In this document: one piece after another, positions 32,983 through 41,673 of the stretch
Layout: every line of letters begins with the position of its first letter
Position numbering within the stretch: position 1 is the first letter of the stretch
Assembly (NCBI GenBank): GCA_002009975.1
Contig: MTLP01000005.1
Span: forward strand, 1-50,306
DNA from: Thermococcus sp. JdFR-02
Lineage (GTDB): Archaea > Methanobacteriota_B > Thermococci > Thermococcales > Thermococcaceae
Direction: 5' to 3'
DNA length: 50,306 bases
Program-made: the position numbers and the translations under genes
The notes under the pieces: generated by a model
Database searches by the model: none
What the model was told of the DNA's origin: nothing
What the model saw: the letters and a program-made list of their open reading frames with translations, nothing else

Positions 32983-33645
32983 TTAAAAATTTGAATAACT
33001 GTCGAATTTTATACTTCCCAAATAGGTTCCATCTGGTAAAAAGACCTCCCCTTCTTTGCTATTTTTCAAAAAGGGAATCATTTTAATACCTTCTCTAATT
33101 TCAAATCCTTCAAGGTATGGATTTATTGTAGGCATGATTAGAAATTTGCTGATCTTAAGAAAGCACTTCGCTTTTCTAACAACGCCTCCAACTTTAACAC
33201 TTACAGCTGGGTGTATATGACCTAAAACGGCTTTTTTAAACTCCATGTCTGGCAAATTTTGATGCCCATGAATGAATAGAACATCATCTAAGAGGAAATG
33301 ATTCACAACTTTAACATTTGGAAATTCCGTTATAATCTCTTCAATCAAGCCATCGTGATTCCCCTTCGTTATAATAATCCTAAAATCTCTCAAATTACTA
33401 AAAAACTCTAAGAGAAGTTTCTTTGTAAATGTGCTCATCCCTATGGGCTCTTTAATGTCTCCAAGCAAAATAACTAGGTCTGGGTTATTTGAGTTAATAA
33501 ACTCTGCTAACTTTTTCTCAAAGTAGGTTCTTATCCTAATTCCACGTGAGAGCTCAAAAGCAATGTGCGGATCAGCTAAAATAAGGGTTTTTCCAAGTGA
33601 AGTTTTTAGTTCCAAAGAAAGTTTAGAAAAGCTTTCAAAATTCAT
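32983..33645 (-). CDS. Calcineurin-like metallophosphoesterase
   Basis: The protein of 220 residues (ATG 33645, AAGGTG upstream) has the full metallophosphoesterase motif set: LADPHIA, LLGDIKEP, TKGNHDGLI, FIHGHQ and LGHIHPAV, supplying two-metal ligands. Archaeal members of this small single-domain type act on phosphodiesters or nucleotides, substrate unknown. It is 36 bp downstream of the L41e gene on the same strand. Confidence 0.9.
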   Translation of the reverse strand: MNFESFSKLSLELKTSLGKTLILADPHIAFELSRGIRIRTYFEKKLAEFINSNNPDLVILLGDIKEPIGMSTFTKKLLLEFFSNLRDFRIIITKGNHDGLIEEIITEFPNVKVVNHFLLDDVLFIHGHQNLPDMEFKKAVLGHIHPAVSVKVGGVVRKAKCFLKISKFLIMPTINPYLEGFEIREGIKMIPFLKNSKEGEVFLPDGTYLGSIKFDSYSNF

Positions 33646-33681
33646 ATTTTGCACCTTAAGAGAAATGAAAAAGGGAAGTCT

Positions 33682-33795
33682 TCAAATGATTCCTCTTTCC
33701 TTCTTCCTTTGTCTCTTCAGTCTCCTGATTCTCTTTTTAATCCACTTCCACCTCATCCTGCCCTTCTTTTTCCATTTCCTTGGTCTCCTCTTCAT
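33682..33795 (-). CDS. rpl41e: Ribosomal protein L41e
   Basis: The 37-residue, extremely basic peptide begins [20 protein letters not shown] and ends RKKERGII before TGA (complement of 33682-33684). This is the signature of archaeal L41e, the smallest ribosomal protein, a single helix in the large subunit near the subunit interface. GGGGTGATC precedes the ATG (33793-33795). It is easily missed by length cut-offs. It lies between two same-strand genes, but is probably expressed from its own promoter. Confidence 0.92.
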   Translation of the reverse strand: MKRRPRKWKKKGRMRWKWIKKRIRRLKRQRKKERGII

Positions 33796-33844
33796 GATGA
33801 TCACCCCTATAATCGTTCCGCCTTAAGCTTTTTCAAGTATCTTT

Positions 33845-35698
33845 TTAAGCTTTTCTCCTCAAGAGGAATGAACCTATAACAATTCCCACAAAAAGCGATG
33901 TAAAGGCTATTATGCTGGCTTTGTCGATTGGGAGCACTTCCTTTTTTACTATCTTTTCAACGGGAGCATAAACGATCTTAGTTATGTTTTGGGGCTTGCA
34001 TTGGCTTTGATTGGTCAATGTGATAGTTTGAGTTGCATTTTCTGGGCATACTTCTTTTTCAACAATTTTCTTAATTAATTGTGTTGTTACAGGTGAGTAA
34101 ACTTGAATCACTGCACTGTCAAGGGTTTTTTCAATAGGAAATACGCTTTTGAGGGCTATGGTTAGATTGCCCTCTTTTAGGGGGATGGCTTCCAAGCTAA
34201 TAACACCCTTTGATGGAGAATCAATAAATACTCTATTAGAACCTTTGATAAACAATTCTCCAGTTAGCTCTAAAACCACGGAGCTGTTATAGCTTGAAGA
34301 TGCTTCATAGTTAACTTTCAATGTGAAAGGCTTACCAAGAGTTATATTTTTATAATCGCCAACTATCTTTGCATTGAGAGTTAGCTCTGGGTCTGTAACG
34401 GATATCTGTCTCGTTAAAACATTCCTATAAATTCTTCCCCTTTCATCTTCGTATATTAGTTCAACTGTAACTTTTTGGTATCCTTTCTTGTTCATTGTTA
34501 TGTTGCCTGTGACTGAAAAGCTCCTTCCAGGGTTGAGTCTCAAAAGCGACTTCCTTAGAATTAATCCATCTGTATAAACAAGTACCTCCAAGTTATTTGC
34601 CTTTCCATCCCCTTTATTTTCAAAGGAAATCTTCAATGGGATGATTTCTCCTATATGGGAAGTCTCTTTCAAATCTATGTTTACATCGATTATTGGAAGG
34701 GTAACATTGCCTTCCTCTTGATACAGCAATTCCTCATCTGCAAAAATGATTACATGAGCTAAGTTGTGTGTAACACCGCCGAAACCGTAATCAAACTTAA
34801 TCGCTACTGGTGGGTGCACTAAATATGGATCATCCAAAGTTAACACTTTTTTGTCTACCATAATGCCAGCTCTGTAAAGGGTAATCTCTACCCTTTCCTC
34901 GCTGATGAATTTTGAGAGCTCAACTTCGTAAATCTTGGATATCCTAACCTTCTCTCCCTCTATTAAAAATCCTTCAAAAAAGGGAAGTTCTTTTATCTCC
35001 AGATAGGCTCCATCCACTAAATCAAGCCTAACAACTGCTTCTTTTGTGTTGAAATCTAAAAGCGTCATTAGAGTTGCATCGTCGATATAAACGCTCTCTC
35101 CCCTACCAAGTTTGTAAGTTTTTTCATTCACAACTAAAACAGCCTTTCCATTGCTGATTCCTTCATATTTCACATATCCTTCTTCTCCTTTTTTAATAGA
35201 TGCCTTAAAGATATAATCATAGGAATCGAGCTTTATTTCAAAATTCTTGTCTTTATAGTAAGTGTTTTCCTTATTTAGTTCAATGACAGTGTATCCAAGG
35301 TCTATCTTTGCATAGCTTTGATTAGCCTTTACAATGCGAATTTCTTTATCTTTAAGCTTTATTTTCTGCCCGGTTTTAAAGTATGGTACATCTATCTCAA
35401 AAAGAACAGATGGGTAAATCTCTGACTTAAAACTATCTTCAGCCCATATTAGAAGGTTATCAACTAAAGTTCCGTTACCTATTGGGAGCGTGTCTATTCT
35501 ATACAACTGCCCATATTTGTATGTATGCAATAGGGCTTTTGTAAAGTCTCTATCCACATCTGCAAGTTTTATCGTGTATTCATCTATAACGATGCTATCA
35601 CCAATCTTAATCCATGTAAACAGCTTTCCTTGATCGATAGCACTCACTGGATTAGAGATAAGAAGGAGAAGAGCAATAGTAATTAAAACTTTTTTCAT
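33845..35698 (-). CDS. Secreted, membrane-anchored S-layer-type protein with CARDB-like domains
   Basis: The protein of 617 residues (ATG 35698 after GGTGGTG) has an N-terminal signal peptide (KKVLITIALLLLISNPVSA), a long all-beta extracellular part and a C-terminal membrane helix followed by RRKA (IAFTSLFVGIVIGSFLL). Two repeats resemble CARDB/NEW3-type immunoglobulin-like domains (INVDLKETSHIGEIIPLKIS, and ARIVGDYKNITLGKPFTL-like around 460). The function is probably structural or in envelope assembly; no enzyme motif is present. Confidence 0.8.
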   Translation of the reverse strand: MKKVLITIALLLLISNPVSAIDQGKLFTWIKIGDSIVIDEYTIKLADVDRDFTKALLHTYKYGQLYRIDTLPIGNGTLVDNLLIWAEDSFKSEIYPSVLFEIDVPYFKTGQKIKLKDKEIRIVKANQSYAKIDLGYTVIELNKENTYYKDKNFEIKLDSYDYIFKASIKKGEEGYVKYEGISNGKAVLVVNEKTYKLGRGESVYIDDATLMTLLDFNTKEAVVRLDLVDGAYLEIKELPFFEGFLIEGEKVRISKIYEVELSKFISEERVEITLYRAGIMVDKKVLTLDDPYLVHPPVAIKFDYGFGGVTHNLAHVIIFADEELLYQEEGNVTLPIIDVNIDLKETSHIGEIIPLKISFENKGDGKANNLEVLVYTDGLILRKSLLRLNPGRSFSVTGNITMNKKGYQKVTVELIYEDERGRIYRNVLTRQISVTDPELTLNAKIVGDYKNITLGKPFTLKVNYEASSSYNSSVVLELTGELFIKGSNRVFIDSPSKGVISLEAIPLKEGNLTIALKSVFPIEKTLDSAVIQVYSPVTTQLIKKIVEKEVCPENATQTITLTNQSQCKPQNITKIVYAPVEKIVKKEVLPIDKASIIAFTSLFVGIVIGSFLLRRKA

Positions 35699-35756
35699 GT
35701 TCACCACCAATGTTATTAGGTCTTAAGCTTATTAATAATTTGTCGTGGTGATGGAA

Positions 35757-36551
35757 ATGAAAATCGGGTTTATTCAAATGGAACCAAAGCTTTTGGATTT
35801 GAACACTAACTTAAGCAAAGCAGAGAAGTTTTTAAAAGAAGCCGCTAAAAAAGAAACAAAGCTTGTTGTTTTGCCAGAGCTTTTTGACACGGGATACAAC
35901 TTTTATAGCAAGGAGGAATTGGAAGAGATTGCTCAGCAAGTTCCAGATGGTGAAACTACCCAATTCTTAATTGAACAGGCAAGGGAGCATGAAATGTTTA
36001 TTATCGCTGGAACTGCAGAGAAAGATGAAAAAGGGAGAATATATAACTCAGCAGTAATTGTTGGTCCTATTGGATGGGGCTACATTGGAAAATACCGCAA
36101 GATACATCTCTTTTACAGGGAAAAACTATTCTTTGAGCCTGGAAATTTAGGATTTCACGTCTTCAACATAGGTATAGCTAGAGTTGGGGTAATGATTTGC
36201 TTTGATTGGTTCTTCCCTGAAGCAATGAGGACTTTAGCTTTGAAAGGCGCTGATATAATTGCTCATCCTGCTAACCTAGTCATGCCTTATGCTCCAAAAG
36301 CTATGCCAATTAGGAGCTTGGAGAACAGGGTTTTCAGTATTACGGCAAATAGGATTGGAGAGGAGAGAGGATTGAGGTTCATTGGAATGAGCCAAATTAA
36401 CTCGCCAAAAGCTGAGATTTTGCTTAGGGCAAGTGAAGACAAGGAAGAAGTTGGAATTGTGGAGATTGGCTTAGAAGAAGCGAGAAATAAAAAGATAAAC
36501 GAGTTTAACGACATTTTCAAAGATAGGAGACCAGAGCATTATATGCTTTAG
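35757..36551 (+). CDS. Carbon-nitrogen hydrolase (nitrilase superfamily)
   Basis: The Glu-Lys-Cys triad is clear: E in LVVLPELFDTGYNF, K in GKYRKIHLFYREK, and C in VGVMICFDWFFPEAMR. The protein of 264 residues starts at ATG 35757 after GGTGATGG. It is of the size and type of the characterised Pyrococcus abyssi nitrilase. The natural substrate is unknown; other family members hydrolyse amides. It is a single gene facing away from the secreted protein. Confidence 0.93.
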   Translation: MKIGFIQMEPKLLDLNTNLSKAEKFLKEAAKKETKLVVLPELFDTGYNFYSKEELEEIAQQVPDGETTQFLIEQAREHEMFIIAGTAEKDEKGRIYNSAVIVGPIGWGYIGKYRKIHLFYREKLFFEPGNLGFHVFNIGIARVGVMICFDWFFPEAMRTLALKGADIIAHPANLVMPYAPKAMPIRSLENRVFSITANRIGEERGLRFIGMSQINSPKAEILLRASEDKEEVGIVEIGLEEARNKKINEFNDIFKDRRPEHYML

Positions 36552-36555
36552 CTTT

Positions 36556-37359
36556 TTAATTTTTGGAAAACAATGAAATAAACATCATTACAATTGGCAA
36601 ACCTATTAATAGAGCAACCAAGATTGGCAAATGATTAACTGGGAAGATATGAGTGCTGTTTAAGTTGAACCAAAGCATGTCGAGGAAGGAAATAAATTGA
36701 AGGAACATTACAGAGAGAAGTAAATTAAGCGTCCATTTCCTTGTTTTCTCTGGATTTTTTGAATAAATAGATATGTAAACCCTTCTAAAAGGCTCTTTTG
36801 CAAGGTAGATTAAACCTAAGAGAAGAAGCATCGTTAGAGAAGGAAGAATTAGCGCAAAAATTAGCTTTGAACCAAAGTTATCTGGAACTCCTGAGGAGTT
36901 AAAGTGAATTGCTATGATTTCGGGAAGCTTTGGATAAGTGTATAAAAGGATGAGTAAATAGGCTGCAAAGATTATACTTCCAGCAAAGAGCCAAGGCTTG
37001 ACATTAAATTCTTTTAAAGGCTTTACTTCACCTTTAGCTGGCTTAAAGGTTTCTATTTCAAGGGCTCTCTTTGATACGTAAGTACCTATTAAAATAACCG
37101 CAACTAGTCCAAACACGCTTACAGACACTACCTGATTCTCGTCTAAGAAAAAGCCCATAATAATTACAGCAATTCCAAGGATCATTAACGCTATTCCAAC
37201 AAATGTGTTTCCAACTTTCCAAGCTTCTGGAGAAGCTAAGGTATAGGGGATTCTAAAGCCAATCCTTAACCCATATTTAAATTCAGGCTTGTCCCTAAAT
37301 GCATAGCTTATAACTCCCGCAAAAAATATTATTACTCCTAAAAGCTGGACTTCATTCAT
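36556..37359 (-). CDS. DUF1648/SdpI-family membrane protein
   Basis: The protein of 267 residues (ATG 37359 after GGGGTGGG) has about seven hydrophobic segments. An N-terminal SdpI-like part includes YAFRDKPEFKYGLRIGFRIP, and a DUF1648 domain includes IIAIHFNSSGVPDNFGSK, the family signature. SdpI-type proteins are immunity or sensor proteins in bacteria; archaeal roles are unknown. It overlaps the upstream PadR gene by 8 bp, so the two are co-translated. Confidence 0.88.
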   Translation of the reverse strand: MNEVQLLGVIIFFAGVISYAFRDKPEFKYGLRIGFRIPYTLASPEAWKVGNTFVGIALMILGIAVIIMGFFLDENQVVSVSVFGLVAVILIGTYVSKRALEIETFKPAKGEVKPLKEFNVKPWLFAGSIIFAAYLLILLYTYPKLPEIIAIHFNSSGVPDNFGSKLIFALILPSLTMLLLLGLIYLAKEPFRRVYISIYSKNPEKTRKWTLNLLLSVMFLQFISFLDMLWFNLNSTHIFPVNHLPILVALLIGLPIVMMFISLFSKN

Positions 37360-37711
37360 TTTCCCACCCCAACTTTTCAAATATTTTGGTTATGAATGAA
37401 AGCTCATTTTTCAGTTCATTTAAAACATCCTCTCCAAGGGGCGTGATTTTATAATACTTCCTTGCTCTCCCCCCAATTTCTCCCCAAAAGCTACTAACAA
37501 GCTTATATTTCTCCAAACTTTTGAGCAGGTCATAAAGTGTCCCTTCGCTTGGAACTAATTTTCCTTCGCTAAGCTCTTCAAAAGCCCTTCTTATTGCATA
37601 ACCATGCATAGGTTTCTCTTTAAGGAAGGATAAAATTATGAGAGAGTAAGTTCCAGCCCTAAGTTCTTTCCTCAGCTTCTTGAGAGCTTTTTCCTTAGCA
37701 TCACCAAACAA
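37352..37711 (-). CDS. PadR-family transcription regulator
   Basis: The winged helix has the PadR signature MHGYAIRRAFEELSEGKLVPS with EGTLYDLLKSLEKYKLV and the wing RARKYYKITPLGEDVL. I choose TTG 37711 (119 residues), preceded by GGAGGAAGAG and overlapping the end of the upstream gene. Longer frames would run deep into that gene. PadR proteins repress transport or stress genes. Here it probably controls its own operon, made of a YhfC-like and a DUF1648 membrane protein. Confidence 0.88.
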   Translation of the reverse strand: MFGDAKEKALKKLRKELRAGTYSLIILSFLKEKPMHGYAIRRAFEELSEGKLVPSEGTLYDLLKSLEKYKLVSSFWGEIGGRARKYYKITPLGEDVLNELKNELSFITKIFEKLGWENE

Positions 37712-38810
37712 TCTTCTCTTCCTCCTTCTCTTCCTTTGCTTTAGGCAATGCATAGTGGAGCAGTATTAGGGCAGTGATGATTAAAGAGCTATATGTCAAA
37801 ATTAGGCTTATTTGGGACTGTGTTAGCTGATAGTGAGCGGCAAATGTGTCTATGATTCCATGAGCAATGCTTAAACCTAAAAGTGCTTTCCTTCCAAAGC
37901 CATTTTTGTAAGCGTAAGCTAAAACCATTGTAGTTCCAGCATGGAAGAGCGTTGCTGAAAATCTCTCTATCATGGATAAAAAGCTCATGCTGATTGAAGA
38001 GACTGACAAAGGAGCACCAAGTATAGAATAGAGCACTGATAAGAGGGGGATTATTATTGCTTCTCCAACTCCAAAGCCTAATCCTATAAAGAGCGCAACT
38101 TTAACGCTTCTATTTCTTGAAAAGAAGTACTTCAACCCTTCTTGGAAAAAGCCTGCGACAAAGCCTAGCCAAATCGAAGCAAAAATAATGAATTCTGTTC
38201 CCCTCGCAACAACATCAACGTTAGATTTTATGCCCATTGCTAAAAAAGGTAGCTGTTGAAAGATCGGCTGAATGAAGAGAGTTATCATTACCAGGAAGAA
38301 ACCTAATATGATCTCCGCCCATCCTATTTTTTTGAATCCAAGTGCATAGAAGGTTAAAAATGCTAAAATTCCACCAAGCATTGGAAAAGCCACTGCTATA
38401 GGTGTTGGAATGCTTTTTTCTTTTCCCTTCAGATTTACAGCATCTATCCAAAGTCCAGAAAGCTTGTATTGCCCATTAACTTCCCTAAAAACGAGTCTTA
38501 AAGTCAAGTCGGCTTTTTCAAATTTAAAACGATAGTATGCTAAGATAAATTCGCCTTTTTTCCCTTCTTTAACGAATTCGTAGCTCTTAAGATCTCCATA
38601 CTTTGAAGTTAGCTGATCCCTAAAGGCTTCGAAATAGCTTTCTGTAAATGCTTTTTTCATTTCTCTGTCTAGGTATGGCTCCAAAATTGAATAATCCCCA
38701 CTTTTTAAACTTTCAAATGTTGCCTTAGCAGCTTCATCATAGGGTTTTTCAGAAATCACAAGGCTTGATATCAAGAGGATTCCAATCAATGGAATGATTG
38801 CTTTCTTCAT
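37701..38810 (-). CDS. YhfC-like membrane protein (putative intramembrane protease) with DUF3887-like domain
   Basis: The protein of 369 residues (ATG 38810 after GGTGATGA) has a signal-type helix, a DUF3887-like extracellular domain (FESLKSGDYSILEPYLDREM), then about eight membrane helices. Candidate active-site motifs are FFQEGLKYFF, FGVGEAIIIP, FHAGTTMVLAYA and AHGIIDTFAAH, as in the YhfC/CPBP type of membrane-embedded putative peptidases. Whether it is proteolytic is not known. It heads the operon with PadR and the DUF1648 gene. Confidence 0.82.
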   Translation of the reverse strand: MKKAIIPLIGILLISSLVISEKPYDEAAKATFESLKSGDYSILEPYLDREMKKAFTESYFEAFRDQLTSKYGDLKSYEFVKEGKKGEFILAYYRFKFEKADLTLRLVFREVNGQYKLSGLWIDAVNLKGKEKSIPTPIAVAFPMLGGILAFLTFYALGFKKIGWAEIILGFFLVMITLFIQPIFQQLPFLAMGIKSNVDVVARGTEFIIFASIWLGFVAGFFQEGLKYFFSRNRSVKVALFIGLGFGVGEAIIIPLLSVLYSILGAPLSVSSISMSFLSMIERFSATLFHAGTTMVLAYAYKNGFGRKALLGLSIAHGIIDTFAAHYQLTQSQISLILTYSSLIITALILLHYALPKAKEEKEEEKIVW

Positions 38811-38894
38811 ATTCATCACCATACCTCGGACCTCGATGTATTACTTTTTCACAAATATTAAAAGGTTTTTGCTTTAAATAGAAGCGGTGAGAAA

Positions 38895-39923
38895 ATGCAC
38901 GAGATTCATGAAAGAGAGATATTAGAAAAGCTTAGAGAACTTAATGCTAAAAGAGTATTAATTCAAACCCCTGAAGGCTTAAAGAAGGAAGCACAGTATT
39001 TAGCAGACTTTTTGGAAGAGAATGGAATTGAGGTTATTATTAGCGGAGACATTAATTATGGTGCTTGTGATCCTGCTGATAGGGAAGCAAAGCTTCTCGG
39101 TTGTGATGCTTTAGTTCATTTGGGGCATTCGTATATGCAGCTCAATTTGGAAGTTCCAACTATTTTTGTGCCAGCCTTTGCAAAAGTTGATATTGTTAAA
39201 GCTTTGGAGAAAAATCTTGAGCAAATTAAAAAGCTTGGTAAGAGAATAGCTTTGGTTACAACTGTTCAGCACATAAAAGACTTGCCTAATGTAAAAGAGT
39301 TCTTAAGAAGCAAAGGTTTTGAAGTTTTCATTGGAAAAGGTGATAACAGGGTTTCTTTTGCAGGTCAAGTCTTAGGGTGCAACTTCACTGCTGCAAAGGT
39401 TAGTGAAGAAGTTGATGGCATTTTATTTATCGGTGCAGGCTATTTTCATCCAATAGGCGTAGCATTGGCAACTAAAAAACCTACTTTAGCCATTAATCCC
39501 TACAGCGGAGATGCCCTGTGGATGGATGTTGAAGTTGGGAGAATAATAAGGAAACGCTGGGCTCAAATTGCTAAAGCTTACGATGCAAAGAAGTTTGGGG
39601 TAATAATAAGCACAAAGAAGGGACAACTGAGATTAAATGAAGCTAAGAGGATTGTCAAGTTATTGAGAGAGCATGGGAGGGAAGCAAAGCTCATTGCAAT
39701 GAACTACATAAATCCAGAAGCACTGGAAGGTTTTGATTTTGATGCTTACGTAGTAGTTGCCTGTCCAAGGGTTCCAATTGATGATGTTGAGAGGTGGAGA
39801 AAAGCAGTTCTAACGCCTAAAGAGGTTGAAATTTTGCTTGGTTTGAGGGAAGAATATCAGTTCGATGAAATTTTGGGAGGAGAAAGGAAAAAAGATGAAC
39901 CTTTAGGAATTAGTTTAAGGTGA
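38895..39923 (+). CDS. dph2: Diphthamide biosynthesis radical enzyme Dph2
   Basis: Archaeal Dph2 is a [4Fe-4S] enzyme that forms a 3-amino-3-carboxypropyl radical from SAM and transfers it to a histidine of elongation factor 2. Three widely spaced cluster cysteines are visible: GACDPADREAKLLGC (near residue 60), VLGCNFTA (near 163) and VVACPRVP (near 289). Length (342) fits the homodimeric archaeal type. GGTGAG precedes the ATG. The METTL5-like gene starts 4 bp after its stop. Confidence 0.95.
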   Translation: MHEIHEREILEKLRELNAKRVLIQTPEGLKKEAQYLADFLEENGIEVIISGDINYGACDPADREAKLLGCDALVHLGHSYMQLNLEVPTIFVPAFAKVDIVKALEKNLEQIKKLGKRIALVTTVQHIKDLPNVKEFLRSKGFEVFIGKGDNRVSFAGQVLGCNFTAAKVSEEVDGILFIGAGYFHPIGVALATKKPTLAINPYSGDALWMDVEVGRIIRKRWAQIAKAYDAKKFGVIISTKKGQLRLNEAKRIVKLLREHGREAKLIAMNYINPEALEGFDFDAYVVVACPRVPIDDVERWRKAVLTPKEVEILLGLREEYQFDEILGGERKKDEPLGISLR

Positions 39924-39927
39924 TTTG

Positions 39928-40542
39928 ATGAAGAAGAAGCATCTTGCAATTATTCTTTCTAAGCTAAAGGGCTTTGAGAATCCAAAAATAGAGTTGGAGC
40001 AATATAGAACACCGGGAAACGTTGCAGCTGAAATGCTTTGGTTAGCCTATTCTTTAGGCGATATTGAAGAAAGGATTATAGCGGATTTAGGTGCTGGGAC
40101 TGGAGTTTTGAGTGTTGGGGCTTGTCTTTTAGGTGCAAAGAAAGTTTATGCTGTTGAGATTGATGAGAAAGCATTAATGATAGCTAAAGAAAATGCTAAA
40201 AACTTAAATTTAGAAGGCTGTGTTGAGCTAATTTTATCTGATGTTCGCTTTTTTGATAAAAAGATTGACACAGTCGTTATGAACCCTCCTTTCGGCTCTC
40301 AAAACCCTAAAGCAGACAGACCTTTCCTAATGAAAGCGTTTGAAATAAGTGACGTTATTTATTCGATTCACCTAGCAAAGGAAGAAGTTAGAAGGTTTAT
40401 TGAAGCTTTTGTAAATGATAATGGTTTCAAAATTACGCATCGCTTAACATTAGACTTTGAAATTCCAGCTCAATTTTTCTTCCATAAAAAGAGATTGGAA
40501 CGGATAAAAGTTGATGTTTATAGATTTGAGAGGGAAAAATAA
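39928..40542 (+). CDS. METTL5-like rRNA N6-adenine methyltransferase
   Basis: The protein of 204 residues has the class I motif IADLGAGTGVLSVGACLLGA and the catalytic N6-adenine motif MNPPFGSQNPKADRPFL. The N-terminus (LKGFENPKIELEQYRTPGNV) matches human METTL5 by eye along its length; that enzyme makes m6A1832 in 18S rRNA. The archaeal target is probably the equivalent small-subunit adenine. The start is ATG 39928. It follows dph2 by 4 bp; both modify parts of the translation machinery. Confidence 0.88.
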   Translation: MKKKHLAIILSKLKGFENPKIELEQYRTPGNVAAEMLWLAYSLGDIEERIIADLGAGTGVLSVGACLLGAKKVYAVEIDEKALMIAKENAKNLNLEGCVELILSDVRFFDKKIDTVVMNPPFGSQNPKADRPFLMKAFEISDVIYSIHLAKEEVRRFIEAFVNDNGFKITHRLTLDFEIPAQFFFHKKRLERIKVDVYRFEREK

Positions 40543-40606
40543 TTGTTTAAGGGTCAAAATCTTCCAAATTAATCATAGTTGAGATTTTCACTTTTATAGT
40601 TATCAA

Positions 40607-41671
40607 TCATTGTTCTTTCTCAATTCTGACTCTGAGCTCCTCTGCAAACCAGTTCACTCTTTGTGGGAATGGAATTTCGATTCCTTCTTTATCTAAAGCC
40701 TCTTTGACCCTTTGAACTATTTGAGTTCTAACATCAAACCACTTTTCACTTGGCGCCCATGCTCTAACCGAGATGATAATGCTATTATCAGCGAGCTCAT
40801 TAACAAAAACTGTTGGCTCTGGCTCGGCTAAAACGTAAGGCATTTCATCGAGCGTTTTCTTTATAACCTCAATAGCTTTATTTACATCCTCTCTGTAGGC
40901 AATGCCAATTTTAATGTCAACTCTCCTTGCTGGATACCTCATTAGATTTCTAATTTCAGAATTGAAGACTTTTTCATTTGGGATTCTTACTAGAGTTCCA
41001 TCCCATGTCCTGATTCTTGTTGATAGAATTCTAATATCGTTTACAATACCGCCATAGCCCGCTATCTCAACTGGATCACCAATTTTTAAGGGTCTGTCAA
41101 AGTACATGAAAATACCAGACACAAAGTTTGCTATAACTGTTTGAGCTGAAAAACCTAAAACTATGCCCGTTATTCCACCTGCAACTAAAAGGGAGTCGAT
41201 GTTCTCTAAAAAGCCAGCAACGTCAAGAGATACAATTAATGCAGCAAAGACTATTATGTAATAGAAAAGCTTGGCTTTAATCTGAGCTTCTTCAACTTTT
41301 CCCTTTTGAACACCGCTCATTAGTAGATAGTCTTTTGATTTTTTGGCGATTAAATATGAGAAGTAGAAAACTACAACAGCGGAAATGATGTTTCTAATTG
41401 TAGTCCCTGCTATCTCGTAAGAAAGAATTCTTTCCCCTAAAACGCTTAGCGAACCAACTAGTGATAAAATAATTATGAATTTAAAAGTCAGGTTTGCTGT
41501 ATCCTCATTTATTATCCAAACATAGCGGGTAGTCCTTGATAGAGAAATTAAGTAGGATTTGAGGGCTTTTGCAAGAATGATGCCAATTAAAAGAATAATT
41601 AAAGCTTTAGCTATCATTAAAAAAGTTATTCCACTGATAATTTGCTGGTTAAACAAGTTTGTGACATTCAT
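40607..41671 (-). CDS. MscS-family mechanosensitive channel
   Basis: The protein of 354 residues (ATG 41671 after GGTGGTGAGG) has several N-terminal helices, the pore helix in the MscS domain (VAGGITGIVLGFSAQTVIANF), the beta domain (LKIGDPVEIAGYGGIVNDI) with TRIRTWDGTLVRIPNEKVF, and the cytoplasmic vestibule with RVKEALDKEGIEIPFPQ near the end. It releases ions under membrane tension. It starts just inside the stop region of the DUF432 gene upstream, so the pair is an operon. Confidence 0.95.
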   Translation of the reverse strand: MNVTNLFNQQIISGITFLMIAKALIILLIGIILAKALKSYLISLSRTTRYVWIINEDTANLTFKFIIILSLVGSLSVLGERILSYEIAGTTIRNIISAVVVFYFSYLIAKKSKDYLLMSGVQKGKVEEAQIKAKLFYYIIVFAALIVSLDVAGFLENIDSLLVAGGITGIVLGFSAQTVIANFVSGIFMYFDRPLKIGDPVEIAGYGGIVNDIRILSTRIRTWDGTLVRIPNEKVFNSEIRNLMRYPARRVDIKIGIAYREDVNKAIEVIKKTLDEMPYVLAEPEPTVFVNELADNSIIISVRAWAPSEKWFDVRTQIVQRVKEALDKEGIEIPFPQRVNWFAEELRVRIEKEQ

Positions 41672-41673
41672 CC

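Noticed and set aside
33563-33879. Two overlapping plus-strand frames opposite the metallophosphoesterase and L41e genes.
   Set aside because: They are shadows of minus-strand genes; the L41e match on the other strand is decisive.
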